From an uncultured Bacteroidota bacterium (GTDB lineage Bacteria > Bacteroidota > Bacteroidia > Chitinophagales > Chitinophagaceae), in the NCBI GenBank assembly GCA_903839875.1, contig CAIMDZ010000061.1, forward strand, positions 1 to 43,330: a stretch of 43,330 bases of DNA, written 5' to 3'. The notes under the pieces were generated by a model that was not told the origin of the DNA, ran no database searches, and worked only from the letters and a program-made list of their open reading frames with translations. This document shows positions 29,177-37,627 of the stretch, one piece after another (position 1 is the stretch's first letter; every line of letters starts with the position of its first letter). Made by a program: the position numbers and the translations under genes.

Positions 29177-31567
29177 TCAATGATTGATCACCAGCTTCTG
29201 CGTAGCAGTATTTTGCCGCGTTTTCACAGTGATCAAATACATACCCGATGGCTGCCCCGACAGGTCAACCTCAGTGGCAGACGATGTTATCGTCGCAAAG
29301 TAAACCCGCTCACCCAGCACATTACAAACAGTCAGGTTCACCTGCCCGTGATTGTCCGGCATATTTATCGCCACACGCCCTGTTGACGGATTTGGTACAA
29401 TGCCGAATGTTGCGGATGGATGAACCTGCGGCACATAGGTGGTGCCGCTAACTTTGCGTATACGGTAGTTCATCTGGTCAGTGACATACAAATTACCTGC
29501 TGCATCGAGGCTGAGGCCCGAAGGATAATAAAGTTCGGCGTTAGGAGAAAGGCCGTTATCACCTGTAAAGCCGCCGGTGAACGGGCTAAGGATGGGATCG
29601 GCACAGTTCCAGCCTTCAAAGTATTGGGCGCCATAGCCTGTGCCGGCAACAGTATAAATGTTTCCGTTGGTTGCATTCACCACCCTTATGCGGTTGTTGA
29701 GGGCATCAGAGAAGAAAACATCACCGGCTGCATTTACTGCAATGCCTGCAGGTAGATTGAGTTCAGTGGTATCGGCGATGCAGCCATCGCTAGTGTATCC
29801 GCCATAGCCATTTCCGCCGCCATAACCGTTGCCGGCTATTAAGGTGATGTTGCCGGTGGCGTCTATTTTCTTTACCTGGTTGTTGTAGGTTTCGGTATAA
29901 TAGATATTTCCTGCCACGTCTGCCGCGAGTTGATTGGCATTGACAGGGATTGTATTGATGGTAGAGATTATTCCGGCTGTGTTAATTTTTCTGATCCCGT
30001 TATTCATTGCAATAAAGAGGTTGCATGCACCGTCGAAGGTTAGCCCGGTTGCATAGACCAATTGTGCGGCGGTAGCGGGTCCGCCATCTCCCGGAACTCC
30101 GCGCCATTCGCTGCCTGCAATGGTGGTGATTGTACCTGAGATGGCATCAATTTTCCTCACCCTTGTGCCGTTATCCGTAAAATAAACGTTGTTCAAAGCG
30201 TCCGTGCAGATGCCATTTACCATATTTATTCTTGCGGCCGTAGCGGGGCCATCATCGCCGGAAAATCCCATAATCCCATTTCCACAAATGGTAATGATGT
30301 TACCCGTTGTGGCTTCTATTTTTCTTATTTTATAGTAACCATCCGCAAAATATATGTTGCCATTGCCGTCAACACAGTTATTGCCTTGCAGGTTTGGATG
30401 GATAAACGCACTCACCGCCGGGCCACCCTCACCGCCGTAATTGTCGCCATTACCGGCAATAGTGGTGATAACTGATGAAGCTTCGTCAATTCGTCTTATC
30501 CTGTTTACCGACTGGTCATTAAGATACACGTTGCCGGATCTGTCAGTACCAATGATTGTTTGATTCAGCGCCGCACCGCTTGCAGGAATATTATCGCTGA
30601 TGGACAGGCCAAGGCCGGATATGGTATTTATGGTACCGGTTGCGGCATCGACCTTCCTTATTTTACTGATTTTGACAGGCCAGTAAAGGTAACCCTGTTC
30701 AGACAGATAAATGTTTCCTGACGCATCTAATGAAATACTTGAAATGCTACTCATTGATGCCAGTGTAGCTGCGCCGCCATCACCGCTGAAGCTATCGATT
30801 CCGTTCCCTGCAATGGTATTGATTATGCCCGTTACTGCGTCTATTTTCCTGACCCGGTAATGCCGGGAGTCAGCAATAAAAACATTTCCGCTGCCATCAA
30901 CTTTTACATCAGAAGGCTGATACAACATTGAATTTGTCGCAGGGTTACCATCTCCAAGCAAGCCGGTTGTGTCTCCCCCGGCAATGGTTGTAATAATCCC
31001 TGTCGTTGCAGTTATTTTTCTTACGCGGTCGCAATCTACGATAAAGAGGTTACCGTACTTGTCGACATCAATTGCAGAAGGACCGCAGAATGAGGCAGCT
31101 GAAGCAGGTCCGTTATCGCCACCATAGCCACTGCCTGTCGTTTGCCCGGCAATAAGGTTAATATCACCGGAATAAATGTTTCCCTTCCAGATCATTGCTG
31201 CTATGCATAAGTACAGGTTACCGGAACTATCAATACACATTGCATTTGCTCCGTATGACCATGGTCCTGAAGAGGTATCGAATATTGAACTAACGATTCC
31301 AGATACTCCGTCAATTTTCCAGATGGTATTCGTGTAATTATTGTATGGGTTGTTTTTGATGTCACTGAAATAGATATTGTTTGCACGATCTATACAAAAA
31401 GGAACAGACGAACGATTGATAATTGAGGCGGTGGCAGGTCCACCATCACCGTTGCTGGTATACTGACCCTTCCCCGCAACAGTAGTAATTATTCCCTGCG
31501 CAGATATTGCAGAACTAAAGAAAGTAATTGCAATTATAGATAAAACAAGGATAGAGCGAAAATGCAT
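29177..31567 (-). CDS. Secreted NHL-repeat protein with T9SS sorting domain
   Basis: 796 residues. The signal peptide is FRSILVLSIIAITFFSSAIS with AQ after it. Residues 25-700 hold about a dozen NHL-type repeats with the running pattern ITTIAGNG...GDGGPAT.A, then (V/I)..D..GN(V/I)Y..D....RIRKID..TG. NHL repeats form beta-propellers that often bind carbohydrate, protein or nucleic acid. From about 725 a type A T9SS domain follows (FGIVPNPSTGRVAINM, LTVCNVLGERVYF, LSGQPSGMYLITVK, TATQKLVINH). It is a cell-surface or secreted protein of unknown ligand, transcribed alone. Confidence 0.88.
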   Translation of the reverse strand: MHFRSILVLSIIAITFFSSAISAQGIITTVAGKGQYTSNGDGGPATASIINRSSVPFCIDRANNIYFSDIKNNPYNNYTNTIWKIDGVSGIVSSIFDTSSGPWSYGANAMCIDSSGNLYLCIAAMIWKGNIYSGDINLIAGQTTGSGYGGDNGPASAASFCGPSAIDVDKYGNLFIVDCDRVRKITATTGIITTIAGGDTTGLLGDGNPATNSMLYQPSDVKVDGSGNVFIADSRHYRVRKIDAVTGIINTIAGNGIDSFSGDGGAATLASMSSISSISLDASGNIYLSEQGYLYWPVKISKIRKVDAATGTINTISGLGLSISDNIPASGAALNQTIIGTDRSGNVYLNDQSVNRIRRIDEASSVITTIAGNGDNYGGEGGPAVSAFIHPNLQGNNCVDGNGNIYFADGYYKIRKIEATTGNIITICGNGIMGFSGDDGPATAARINMVNGICTDALNNVYFTDNGTRVRKIDAISGTITTIAGSEWRGVPGDGGPATAAQLVYATGLTFDGACNLFIAMNNGIRKINTAGIISTINTIPVNANQLAADVAGNIYYTETYNNQVKKIDATGNITLIAGNGYGGGNGYGGYTSDGCIADTTELNLPAGIAVNAAGDVFFSDALNNRIRVVNATNGNIYTVAGTGYGAQYFEGWNCADPILSPFTGGFTGDNGLSPNAELYYPSGLSLDAAGNLYVTDQMNYRIRKVSGTTYVPQVHPSATFGIVPNPSTGRVAINMPDNHGQVNLTVCNVLGERVYFATITSSATEVDLSGQPSGMYLITVKTRQNTATQKLVINH

Positions 31568-31657
31568 GATTTTGGTCTTTTGAATATGTAAAGATAACGA
31601 AATACTAAAGAGATTATTGTCTTTAATATTTCGTTACCAGGTAAATCCAGTTGGTAT

Positions 31658-32467
31658 CTACTCCCCCTTCTTCAGCATACTCTTCATCTCCATCACATCT
31701 GTTTCCAGGTCGGCGAGGCGATGGTACACTTCGGCGGGCTCGCTGAAGTCGCTGCTTATTTTCATGCGGCCATACCATACTTCTTTTACGTCTTCGGGAT
31801 CAATTTCAACTGTAGGGAATTCGTGCCTGTGAGCTATTGTATCTGATTTGAGGTACAATTTTCCACGCTCTGCCAGGCGGTTGATGACACGCTTTACGGC
31901 AACACCACCGGTATGTACGATCACGTAAACACGGTTGTCGCGGATCTTATCAAGGCCATCTACCCACTCGCCGATGATACGGTCGCCGTTGAGCACGTTT
32001 GGCGCCATGGATGGGCCTTCTACTTCGAACATGCGGTAAGTAGAATTGTTCAGACCCGGCAAACGGAACGTAGGAAGCGTCTCCATAAATTCGGCATCCC
32101 CATAACCAAGCAGGTAACCTGCACGCGCTTTTACCGGCACATAAATAATGTTGTCATTGCCACTATTATCCACAGCAATAACACGGGGTACTCCGCTAAA
32201 AGCGTGGTTTTTGCGGGAGTAAGCGGCCCTTAACATTAAGTCCTTGTCATTGGATTTCGATTCAGCCGTCAGGTTTTTTGACAGCAGTTCGTCCAGCGTT
32301 ACTCCAAAATAATTGGAAAATGTGAGTAAAGTTTCCAGATTTGGTTCGCTGATTGCGGCCTCATAATTGGCGATGGTTGTGCGCCCAATACTGACCTCAG
32401 AGCTAAGCGCATCCTGCGTTTTGCCCGCTTTCTTTCTAAGAAATTTTAAATTGCCTGCGAAGTTCAT
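31658..32467 (-). CDS. CI/LexA-like repressor: XRE HTH plus S24 self-cleaving peptidase
   Basis: 269 residues. An XRE helix-turn-helix lies at 5-62 (NLKFLRKKAGKTQDALSSEV, then GRTTIANYEAAISEPNLETL). The C-terminal half is an S24 domain with an Ala-Gly cleavage site in KARAGYLLG (near 115), the catalytic Ser in VEGPSMAPNVLNGD and the catalytic Lys in GGVAVKRVINRL. Such proteins repress phage or SOS operons and cut themselves on RecA-ssDNA. A coiled tail (ADLETDVMEMKSMLKKG) may help oligomerise. It is divergent from the MuB-like operon, and a palindrome overlapping that operon's -33 box is a likely operator. Probably a prophage-type switch. Confidence 0.9.
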   Translation of the reverse strand: MNFAGNLKFLRKKAGKTQDALSSEVSIGRTTIANYEAAISEPNLETLLTFSNYFGVTLDELLSKNLTAESKSNDKDLMLRAAYSRKNHAFSGVPRVIAVDNSGNDNIIYVPVKARAGYLLGYGDAEFMETLPTFRLPGLNNSTYRMFEVEGPSMAPNVLNGDRIIGEWVDGLDKIRDNRVYVIVHTGGVAVKRVINRLAERGKLYLKSDTIAHRHEFPTVEIDPEDVKEVWYGRMKISSDFSEPAEVYHRLADLETDVMEMKSMLKKGE

Positions 32468-32471
32468 GTTG

Positions 32472-32479
32472 CAAATTTA
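32472..32479 (-). promoter_or_regulatory. -7 element of the repressor gene
   Basis: TAAATTTG on the minus strand matches TAnnTTTG and ends five bases before the ATG, so the repressor mRNA would be leaderless or nearly so. No TTTG at proper -33 spacing is seen. Confidence 0.45.
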
Positions 32480-32489
32480 AGTTTATTTA

Positions 32490-32531
32490 TCCACAAAATT
32501 TGGAAATGTCAGAAATAATGGATTATCTTTG
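32490..32531 (+). promoter_or_regulatory. Promoter and probable operator of the MuB-like operon
   Basis: TTTG (32499-32502), a 21-nt spacer and TATCTTTG (32524-32531) match the Bacteroidota promoter. The 15-bp near-palindrome TCCACAAAATTTGGA (32490-32504) covers the -33 element, where a bound repressor would block the rightward promoter and sit beside its own. Confidence 0.7.
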
Positions 32532-32666
32532 CCATGTTATTTCGGATATTCCAGGAACAAAGATAATAATAAAAATGATTTATGCCAAATATTTTGTCTA
32601 TAAAAATTAAAATACAACTTCAAGCTAACCCCAAACACTATCTGTAACTTCTAAAAACAATATATC

Positions 32667-33518
32667 ATGACAAACGAACAAAAGAAACAAGTAAGGGATG
32701 CACTGGTACGCTATGTGCAAAAATTTGAAACACAAACCAGGGCTGCCGAAAGCCTGGAGGGTGTAGGCATATCCACCATATCGCAGGTAAAGCACAACAA
32801 TTGGGAACTGATCAGTGACCGGCTATGGCATAATATAGCCAGGCAGGTAGGATTTTATTGCGGTGAGTGGCAGCCTGCCGATACCAGCGCACACCTGCTG
32901 CTGCGCATACTCTTCAGCGATGCACAGCATTATGCAATGACGTATGGTATAGCCATTGGCGAAGGCTTGGGTAAAACATTTACGGCAACCAGGTATGTGC
33001 GCGAAAATGACCACACTTACTACCTGGCAGGAAATAAAGAGCATAACCGCAGGACATTTATCACCGCCTTGCTGCATGCTGCAGGGATAGCTGCAAAAGG
33101 TACCATGCCCGAAATGATACAGGCATTTACTGACCACATAGGCAACCGGGAGGAATCGCTGGTGATAGTGGATGATGCGGAAAAGCTGAAAGACAGGGTG
33201 CTGCATTTACTGGTATTTCTTGTCAACAGCCTGTCGGGTAATTCGGGGATGGTGATGCTGGGTGGTGATCAGCTGCGCACAAGGATCATTGAAGGTGTGC
33301 GCATGAAGAAAACCGGGTTTGAGGAAATATATAAAAGCATATGGCAAAGGTTCATAACACTTGGCTATCCCGGTCCGAAGGATGTGGAACTGGTATGCAG
33401 AGCAAATGGTGTATATGATGAAGCAATAATCAACCATATAAAAGAGGAAAGCAAAGGCAACCTGCATGCGGCAACATTGTTGATACAGGAGGCGAATGGG
33501 ATGAGGAGGGCAGCATGA
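32667..33518 (+). CDS. MuB-like AAA+ ATPase (transposition target regulator type)
   Basis: 283 residues. An N-terminal helix-turn-helix (about 10-55, TRAAESLEGVGISTISQVKH) is followed by an AAA+ core: Walker A GEGLGKTF (near 99), Walker B SLVIVDDAEKL (near 168), sensor-like MVMLGGDQ, and a C-terminal helical lid. Order, length and the HTH match phage Mu B, which binds DNA cooperatively and directs the MuA transposase to targets. The first P-loop glycine is Ile (IGEGLGKT against GNPGVGKT in MuB, from memory). No MuA gene lies beside it, so its partner is missing or elsewhere. First gene of an operon under a divergent repressor. Confidence 0.75.
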   Translation: MTNEQKKQVRDALVRYVQKFETQTRAAESLEGVGISTISQVKHNNWELISDRLWHNIARQVGFYCGEWQPADTSAHLLLRILFSDAQHYAMTYGIAIGEGLGKTFTATRYVRENDHTYYLAGNKEHNRRTFITALLHAAGIAAKGTMPEMIQAFTDHIGNREESLVIVDDAEKLKDRVLHLLVFLVNSLSGNSGMVMLGGDQLRTRIIEGVRMKKTGFEEIYKSIWQRFITLGYPGPKDVELVCRANGVYDEAIINHIKEESKGNLHAATLLIQEANGMRRAA

Positions 33519-33545
33519 TTGGTTGACAAGTTGATTGGTAGACAG
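33519..33545 (+). repeat. TTGGTTGACAAGTTGATTGG repeat, third copy type
   Basis: It lies directly after the stop of the MuB-like gene and belongs to the same low-complexity family as 6925-6996 and 40811-40888. It makes the next frame look open from 33519, although the real start is at 33606. Confidence 0.6.
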
Positions 33546-33605
33546 GAGACAAAGTTATACGCGAACAATTTTTACATTTTTTTAGAAAAATTAAATAGTT
33601 ATTTT

Positions 33606-34055
33606 ATGATCTACTCACCAGGATTAAGAACAAGTACGGCGCGGAGTATAGCAAGATCTGCGCAGCAAAAGATCAGGACAAAAACAGGAATGAATGTGGC
33701 TATGTTATTGTGCCCGATAGAAACTGAAATTTTCAGAACACCTGAACGGATGTTGCAGGTAATAGCGCTTAGCCTTGATATGCAACCGGAACTCTATAAA
33801 CTGAAAACACGTAAACGTGAGATTGTGGAACTTCGGTTTATAGCAGCTATGTTCATCAGGGTGCATTTCCCGGATGTGACACTAATGCAGATTGCCAATT
33901 ATTTCGGCGGGCAGGACCATTCGTCTATCATCAGCGGACTGACAAGGGCCAATGACCTGATCTATGCAGGTGACCAGCAATTTATAGATAAGTACAACAC
34001 AGCACTGGCGGCGGTAAATGTATGGCTGAATAAAGTAAGCAGCATAGCTGCGTAG
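33606..34055 (+). CDS. Stand-alone DnaA domain IV-like DNA-binding protein
   Basis: 149 residues from Met at 33606. The frame extends to 33519, but that part is repeat DNA with a TTG start. Residues 78-127 match DnaA domain IV: TRKREIVELRFIAAMFIRVH, then LMQIANYFGGQDHSSIISGL, equivalent to the DnaA signature ending GGRDHTTVxxA. The AAA+ domain of DnaA is absent. The N-terminal 70 residues have no known motif (SIARSAQQKIRTKTGMNVAM). It could bind DnaA-box-like sites to recruit or inhibit replication, as a phage or domesticated factor. HdaB of alphaproteobacteria is a comparable domain-IV-only protein. It lies 87 bp after the MuB-like gene, probably in the same operon. Confidence 0.82.
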   Translation: MIYSPGLRTSTARSIARSAQQKIRTKTGMNVAMLLCPIETEIFRTPERMLQVIALSLDMQPELYKLKTRKREIVELRFIAAMFIRVHFPDVTLMQIANYFGGQDHSSIISGLTRANDLIYAGDQQFIDKYNTALAAVNVWLNKVSSIAA

Positions 34056-34241
34056 TGGCCAAATGTATGATTCAATGCGACAAAGAAAAAGTTTCACGCA
34101 AAGGGGTATCGAAAACTCACTTTTTACCCTCTGAGAAATTTAGACAGGATAACAAACAAACATTTATTTATTAACACAAAACCCTAATGGCACGTATTTT
34201 TTGGGAAGATTATGTAATCCGTGGGTTAGAAAAAATAAAAT

Positions 34242-34751
34242 ATGAAACCAAACAAACAAAAGTTAAAAAATGGAATAACCGCCGAACAATTTGAGGCAGC
34301 CTTGACAGCCTATGCGGTAGCTGAGCAGCGCGAAGGGGAAATAAACAAGCTGGTGGAAGCGGAAGTAAACGACCTGATGGATCATCACAAGGATGAATTG
34401 CTGAACCTTGCACAGACAAAACTGATGGCCTATGAAACTGCCAGGAATTATTGCCTGGCCAATAAGGAAACGCTGTTCAGCAGGCGCAGAAGCATTGGGA
34501 CCCTGCATGGGGTGGCAGGTTTCAGGCTGGGTACGCCGAGGTTAAAGACCCTGAAGGGCCGCAACTGGAATACCGTGCTGCAGGAACTGAAAGACAAATT
34601 ACCGGCTTACATCCGATTGCATGAAGAACCGGCTAAAGATTTACTGCTGGCTGACAGGAATAAGGAGCATGTGGCACCATTATTGATGCAGATAGGTATA
34701 GAGGTAGTGCAGGACGAACTGTTTTACATAGAAGCTAAAAAAGCGGCATAA
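34242..34751 (+). CDS. Mu Gam-like DNA-end-binding protein
   Basis: 169 residues. The match to the host-nuclease-inhibitor Gam of Mu-like phages is good: a long N-terminal helix (EQFEAALTAYAVAEQREGEI), then the beta segment RRRSIGTLHGVAGFRLGTPR, followed by LKTLKGRNWNTVLQEL and a C-terminal domain. Gam is a bacterial Ku-like protein that coats double-strand DNA ends and protects them from RecBCD-type nucleases. It lies in the operon with the MuB-like and DnaA-IV-like genes. A 187-bp gap separates it from the latter and contains only a 35-codon frame of doubtful value. Confidence 0.9.
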   Translation: MKPNKQKLKNGITAEQFEAALTAYAVAEQREGEINKLVEAEVNDLMDHHKDELLNLAQTKLMAYETARNYCLANKETLFSRRRSIGTLHGVAGFRLGTPRLKTLKGRNWNTVLQELKDKLPAYIRLHEEPAKDLLLADRNKEHVAPLLMQIGIEVVQDELFYIEAKKAA

Positions 34752-34790
34752 AATAAAAATATTTAATCATTCTTTAAATTAAAACCCGTT

Positions 34791-34925
34791 ATGAAGACAA
34801 GAAGGGCATTGAAGCATGAAATGTTGCTGACATTTATGGAAAATGCAAGAACACAACAACGTAAAAAAAAGCCAGCCCCCGTGGGCCCTAAATTTCTGAG
34901 AACACTATTGTCGTTCTTTATCTGA
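34791..34925 (+). CDS. Small basic ORF, 44 aa
   Basis: The frame from ATG 34791 to TGA 34925 encodes KTRRALKHEMLLTFMENART, then a QQRKKKP stretch and a hydrophobic end (FLRTLLSFFI). It is strongly basic. It lies 39 bp after gam and its stop is directly followed by the ATG of the next tiny frame. Small basic ORFs are common in phage early regions. No family recognised. Confidence 0.45.
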   Translation: MKTRRALKHEMLLTFMENARTQQRKKKPAPVGPKFLRTLLSFFI

Positions 34926-35021
34926 ATGGATAAAGTTTTGGTTCACAATGCCATCGGAAAATTTAACAGTTATCACTCCTCGCAGGAAACAATTAACGCG
35001 TTCCATGGCATGATTATTTAA
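34926..35021 (+). CDS. Tiny ORF, 31 aa, abutting the previous one
   Basis: ATG at 34926 directly follows the TGA of the 44-codon ORF (TGAATG). It encodes MDKVLVHNAIGKFNSYHSSQ followed by 11 more residues. The back-to-back placement suggests translational coupling, but the frame is short enough to be chance. Confidence 0.25.
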   Translation: MDKVLVHNAIGKFNSYHSSQETINAFHGMII

Positions 35022-35062
35022 AACCTAAGGATAATTAATTCAAACTACTAAAATCAACTATT

Positions 35063-35353
35063 ATGATACGAACTGCATACGTGGCCGGGAAAATTACAGG
35101 GCTTCCGAAATCACATGTAACAGACAAATTCAACCTGGTGGCAAACCAACTGATAAATATGGGTTACCAGGTAATAAACCCAATAGGGATAAATGATGAG
35201 ACGCGGCCATGGGATGAGGCAGTGCGTAGCGAGATAAAGAGAATGCTGGAATGCGATGAGGTGCATATGCTGCCCGGCTGGCAGGAAAGCCGCGGCGCCC
35301 AACTGGAACGCGACATAGCCCTGAGGCTGGGTATGGAAGTGGTGTACCATTAA
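35063..35353 (+). CDS. DUF4406 protein (nucleoside deoxyribosyltransferase-like fold)
   Basis: 96 residues. The N-terminus AYVAGKITGLPKS and the C-terminal DEVHMLPGWQESRGAQLERD with ALRLGMEVVYH are the hallmark of DUF4406, a short relative of nucleoside 2-deoxyribosyltransferases. It is common in phages and prophages, often near replication or modification genes. A nucleotide-related role is likely but unproven. It is the last gene before a strong terminator, which fits a five-gene operon that begins with the MuB-like ATPase. Confidence 0.88.
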   Translation: MIRTAYVAGKITGLPKSHVTDKFNLVANQLINMGYQVINPIGINDETRPWDEAVRSEIKRMLECDEVHMLPGWQESRGAQLERDIALRLGMEVVYH

Positions 35354-35375
35354 AGAATGTGTGGATAAGATGAGA

Positions 35376-35412
35376 CGATGCGTGTGATTTTTGTCATGTG
35401 CATCGTTTTTTT
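35376..35412 (+). terminator. Intrinsic terminator ending the Mu-like operon
   Basis: CGATGC (35376-35381) pairs with GCATCG (35400-35405), continued inward by several G-T pairs, and is followed by seven T residues. Confidence 0.85.
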
Positions 35413-35601
35413 ATGAAATTATCCGTGGGGTATGGGACAATTTCGTTTAGAAAAGCGGTAATTGCTTTTGGAAGTTTGATTTAGCTTTTGCGGCACCTTA
35501 CAATAACGTAATTCCTGTTAAATTTTTTAATACAAAAAATGTACAATCGTCTTTTGTTAATAACTTTATTCTTTTGAATTTTTAATTTATTCATTTTGGC
35601 G

Positions 35602-35609
35602 TAGGTTTG
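35602..35609 (+). promoter_or_regulatory. -7 element of the VWA-domain gene
   Basis: TAGGTTTG matches TAnnTTTG, 16 nt before the ATG. The closest TTTG upstream is 25 nt away, longer than usual. Confidence 0.5.
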
Positions 35610-35625
35610 TAACCTTTGGTGATCC

Positions 35626-37626
35626 ATGCGGTTAAGGCGGTTTATATTATTTATTCTGATTGTTTTTTGTGCGTTTAATACTTCGGCCCAGGTAAAGGGG
35701 GAGTATATGCAGTCGCGCATATTGATATTACTCGATGAATCATCGAGCATGATACAGCCATGGGCAAGCGGCAAGGAAAAATATAAGGCTGCCCGCGAAC
35801 TGATCATGCGGCTGATGGACAGCGTTTATGCGGTAAACAACCAGGTGGAATTCGGGCTCAGGGTTTTCGGTCACCAGAGCACCGTGCCGGAAAATAATTG
35901 TTACGACACTAAGAACGAGGTGGCTTTCGGTATAGACAACAGGGACCAGATGTACCTGAGGCTACAGGATATTCATCCGTTGGGTGTAACGCCAATTGCC
36001 TTTGCATTAACAGAAGCAGCCAATAAGGACATACTGGATGAAGCCCGTAATGCATACAGTATCATACTGATAACGGATGGCGGTGAAAGCTGCGGGGGTG
36101 ATCTGTGCCAGGTAATGAAATCGCTGGTGAAGAGTAAGGTTTTCTTCAAGCCATATATAGTGAGCCTTGAAAATGACCCTACGTTGAAAACCACCTATTC
36201 GTGTATGGGCGATTTTCTGCAGGTAACAAATGAAACTGACATACCCAGGGCAGTAAGCACTATAGTAGAAGCATTCAGGCCACAGCTGAAAATCTTTAAA
36301 AGCGATTATAAAGAAATACAAACTACCAATGTGCCCAGTGTGCTGAAGGTGAACATACCGCCTGTGAAAGCATGGGCGCCTGCCGGTGATAATCTGCCCG
36401 AAATCGCAGCTGCGGGAATGAAACAATTCAAAATAACCATCCAGACGTCCGGTAAACTGCCGGCCATGGAATCGGGGATACATTTACCTGTACTGGCCAA
36501 CGATCCGCCGCCTGCCATACTATTGCCTAAAGTGCAGCAGGTAGATGAATTAGCAATAGCCGGGTTTAAGATTTTGAAGGTTACGCCGCCTGCACAGAAT
36601 AAAACAAAGGCCATTCAAAATTTACCACCCCTGCCAACTTTAGCATTGGACACACCGGTAATACCAAAGACAGATAAGATCGCTAAGCTAAAAGTTAACC
36701 CAATCAGGGCTTTCAATGTGATCTTTGTAATCGAAGAACATAATTATACACAGTTCAAATTGCCAGAGCTGCCTGCTTTAAAACCGGAACCCGTGACTGT
36801 GGTAAGCAAGCCGGAACCTGTGCCTATAGTAAGTAAGCCGGAACCACCTAAGAAACAGGAATTCACTGTAAAAACAGAGGACAACAGTGAGACCACTCTC
36901 GAAGTATACTTTACAAACGGATTGGGTAAGTTCTACTCAAGCTCTCCGCAGATATTGCTGGTGGATTCCAAAACAAAGAAGGTAGCCTTTAAGTTCTTCA
37001 GGTTTGTGGATGCCGACGGCAATCCTGACCCACAAAAAGGAATGGCTCCGGGGGTTTATGACCTAACCTTTGCCAGTAATACGAGTACGGTATTGAATGG
37101 TATTACAGTTGTGGCGAATAAGAAAAATAAGGTAGTGGTGACAATAAAAAACACTGCGCTTAGTTTTGGCTACAGAGATGATCCAAGCACACCCATTACC
37201 GAAAACTGGACGGCTACCGTAACGGAAAGGAATAAAATATCAGGCAGGGTGCAGGATCAGAAAATGAATGAAAAAATATTGTACGAACCGGGCAATTACC
37301 ATATAGAAATAAATACTTTCCCAAAGGATATACGCAATGTGGACCTGGATTTTTTTGAATCAGGCATCACTATACCGCATCCGGGTTTTGCAAAGTTTAT
37401 TTCTGATGGATCGGTAAGAACGGTCATACTTTACCAGCGGCTGGGAGATAAATTCATGGCTTTTTCGAACCTTGATCTGAATGAGCCAAGGAGCCGGCAT
37501 TTGCAGATACAACCGGGAAAATACCAGGTACATTACCAGAAAGGGCCGGGCCAGGCAGGCGCTGCGGAAAAAGTAGTGGAATTCAAAATAGAGCCTAAGC
37601 AGGAAACAGTAATAGAAATAAAATAG
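35626..37626 (+). CDS. Exported von Willebrand factor A domain protein
   Basis: 666 residues. The signal peptide is RFILFILIVFCAFNTSAQ (cut near residue 22). A VWA domain spans about 30-215 with the metal-ion-dependent adhesion site DESSSM (DxSxS), a Thr in GVTPIAFAL and Asp in LITDGGESCGGD. Four Cys in the domain could form disulfides. From 220 to 420 is a Pro-rich repetitive stretch with PALKPEPVTVVSKPEPVPIV, probably extended. The rest (425-666) looks like beta-sandwich domains. VWA proteins bind ligands or partners in the periplasm or at the surface. The gene is 1 bp from a GNAT gene. Confidence 0.85.
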   Translation: MRLRRFILFILIVFCAFNTSAQVKGEYMQSRILILLDESSSMIQPWASGKEKYKAARELIMRLMDSVYAVNNQVEFGLRVFGHQSTVPENNCYDTKNEVAFGIDNRDQMYLRLQDIHPLGVTPIAFALTEAANKDILDEARNAYSIILITDGGESCGGDLCQVMKSLVKSKVFFKPYIVSLENDPTLKTTYSCMGDFLQVTNETDIPRAVSTIVEAFRPQLKIFKSDYKEIQTTNVPSVLKVNIPPVKAWAPAGDNLPEIAAAGMKQFKITIQTSGKLPAMESGIHLPVLANDPPPAILLPKVQQVDELAIAGFKILKVTPPAQNKTKAIQNLPPLPTLALDTPVIPKTDKIAKLKVNPIRAFNVIFVIEEHNYTQFKLPELPALKPEPVTVVSKPEPVPIVSKPEPPKKQEFTVKTEDNSETTLEVYFTNGLGKFYSSSPQILLVDSKTKKVAFKFFRFVDADGNPDPQKGMAPGVYDLTFASNTSTVLNGITVVANKKNKVVVTIKNTALSFGYRDDPSTPITENWTATVTERNKISGRVQDQKMNEKILYEPGNYHIEINTFPKDIRNVDLDFFESGITIPHPGFAKFISDGSVRTVILYQRLGDKFMAFSNLDLNEPRSRHLQIQPGKYQVHYQKGPGQAGAAEKVVEFKIEPKQETVIEIK

Positions 37627-37627
37627 C

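Noticed and set aside
33519-33605. Longer start of the DnaA-IV-like protein
   Set aside because: This segment is a dispersed repeat and the only start would be TTG; Met at 33606 is natural.
34187-34294. 35-codon frame overlapping the gam start
   Set aside because: It overlaps gam in another frame and ends inside it. It could be a leader peptide, but nothing else supports it.
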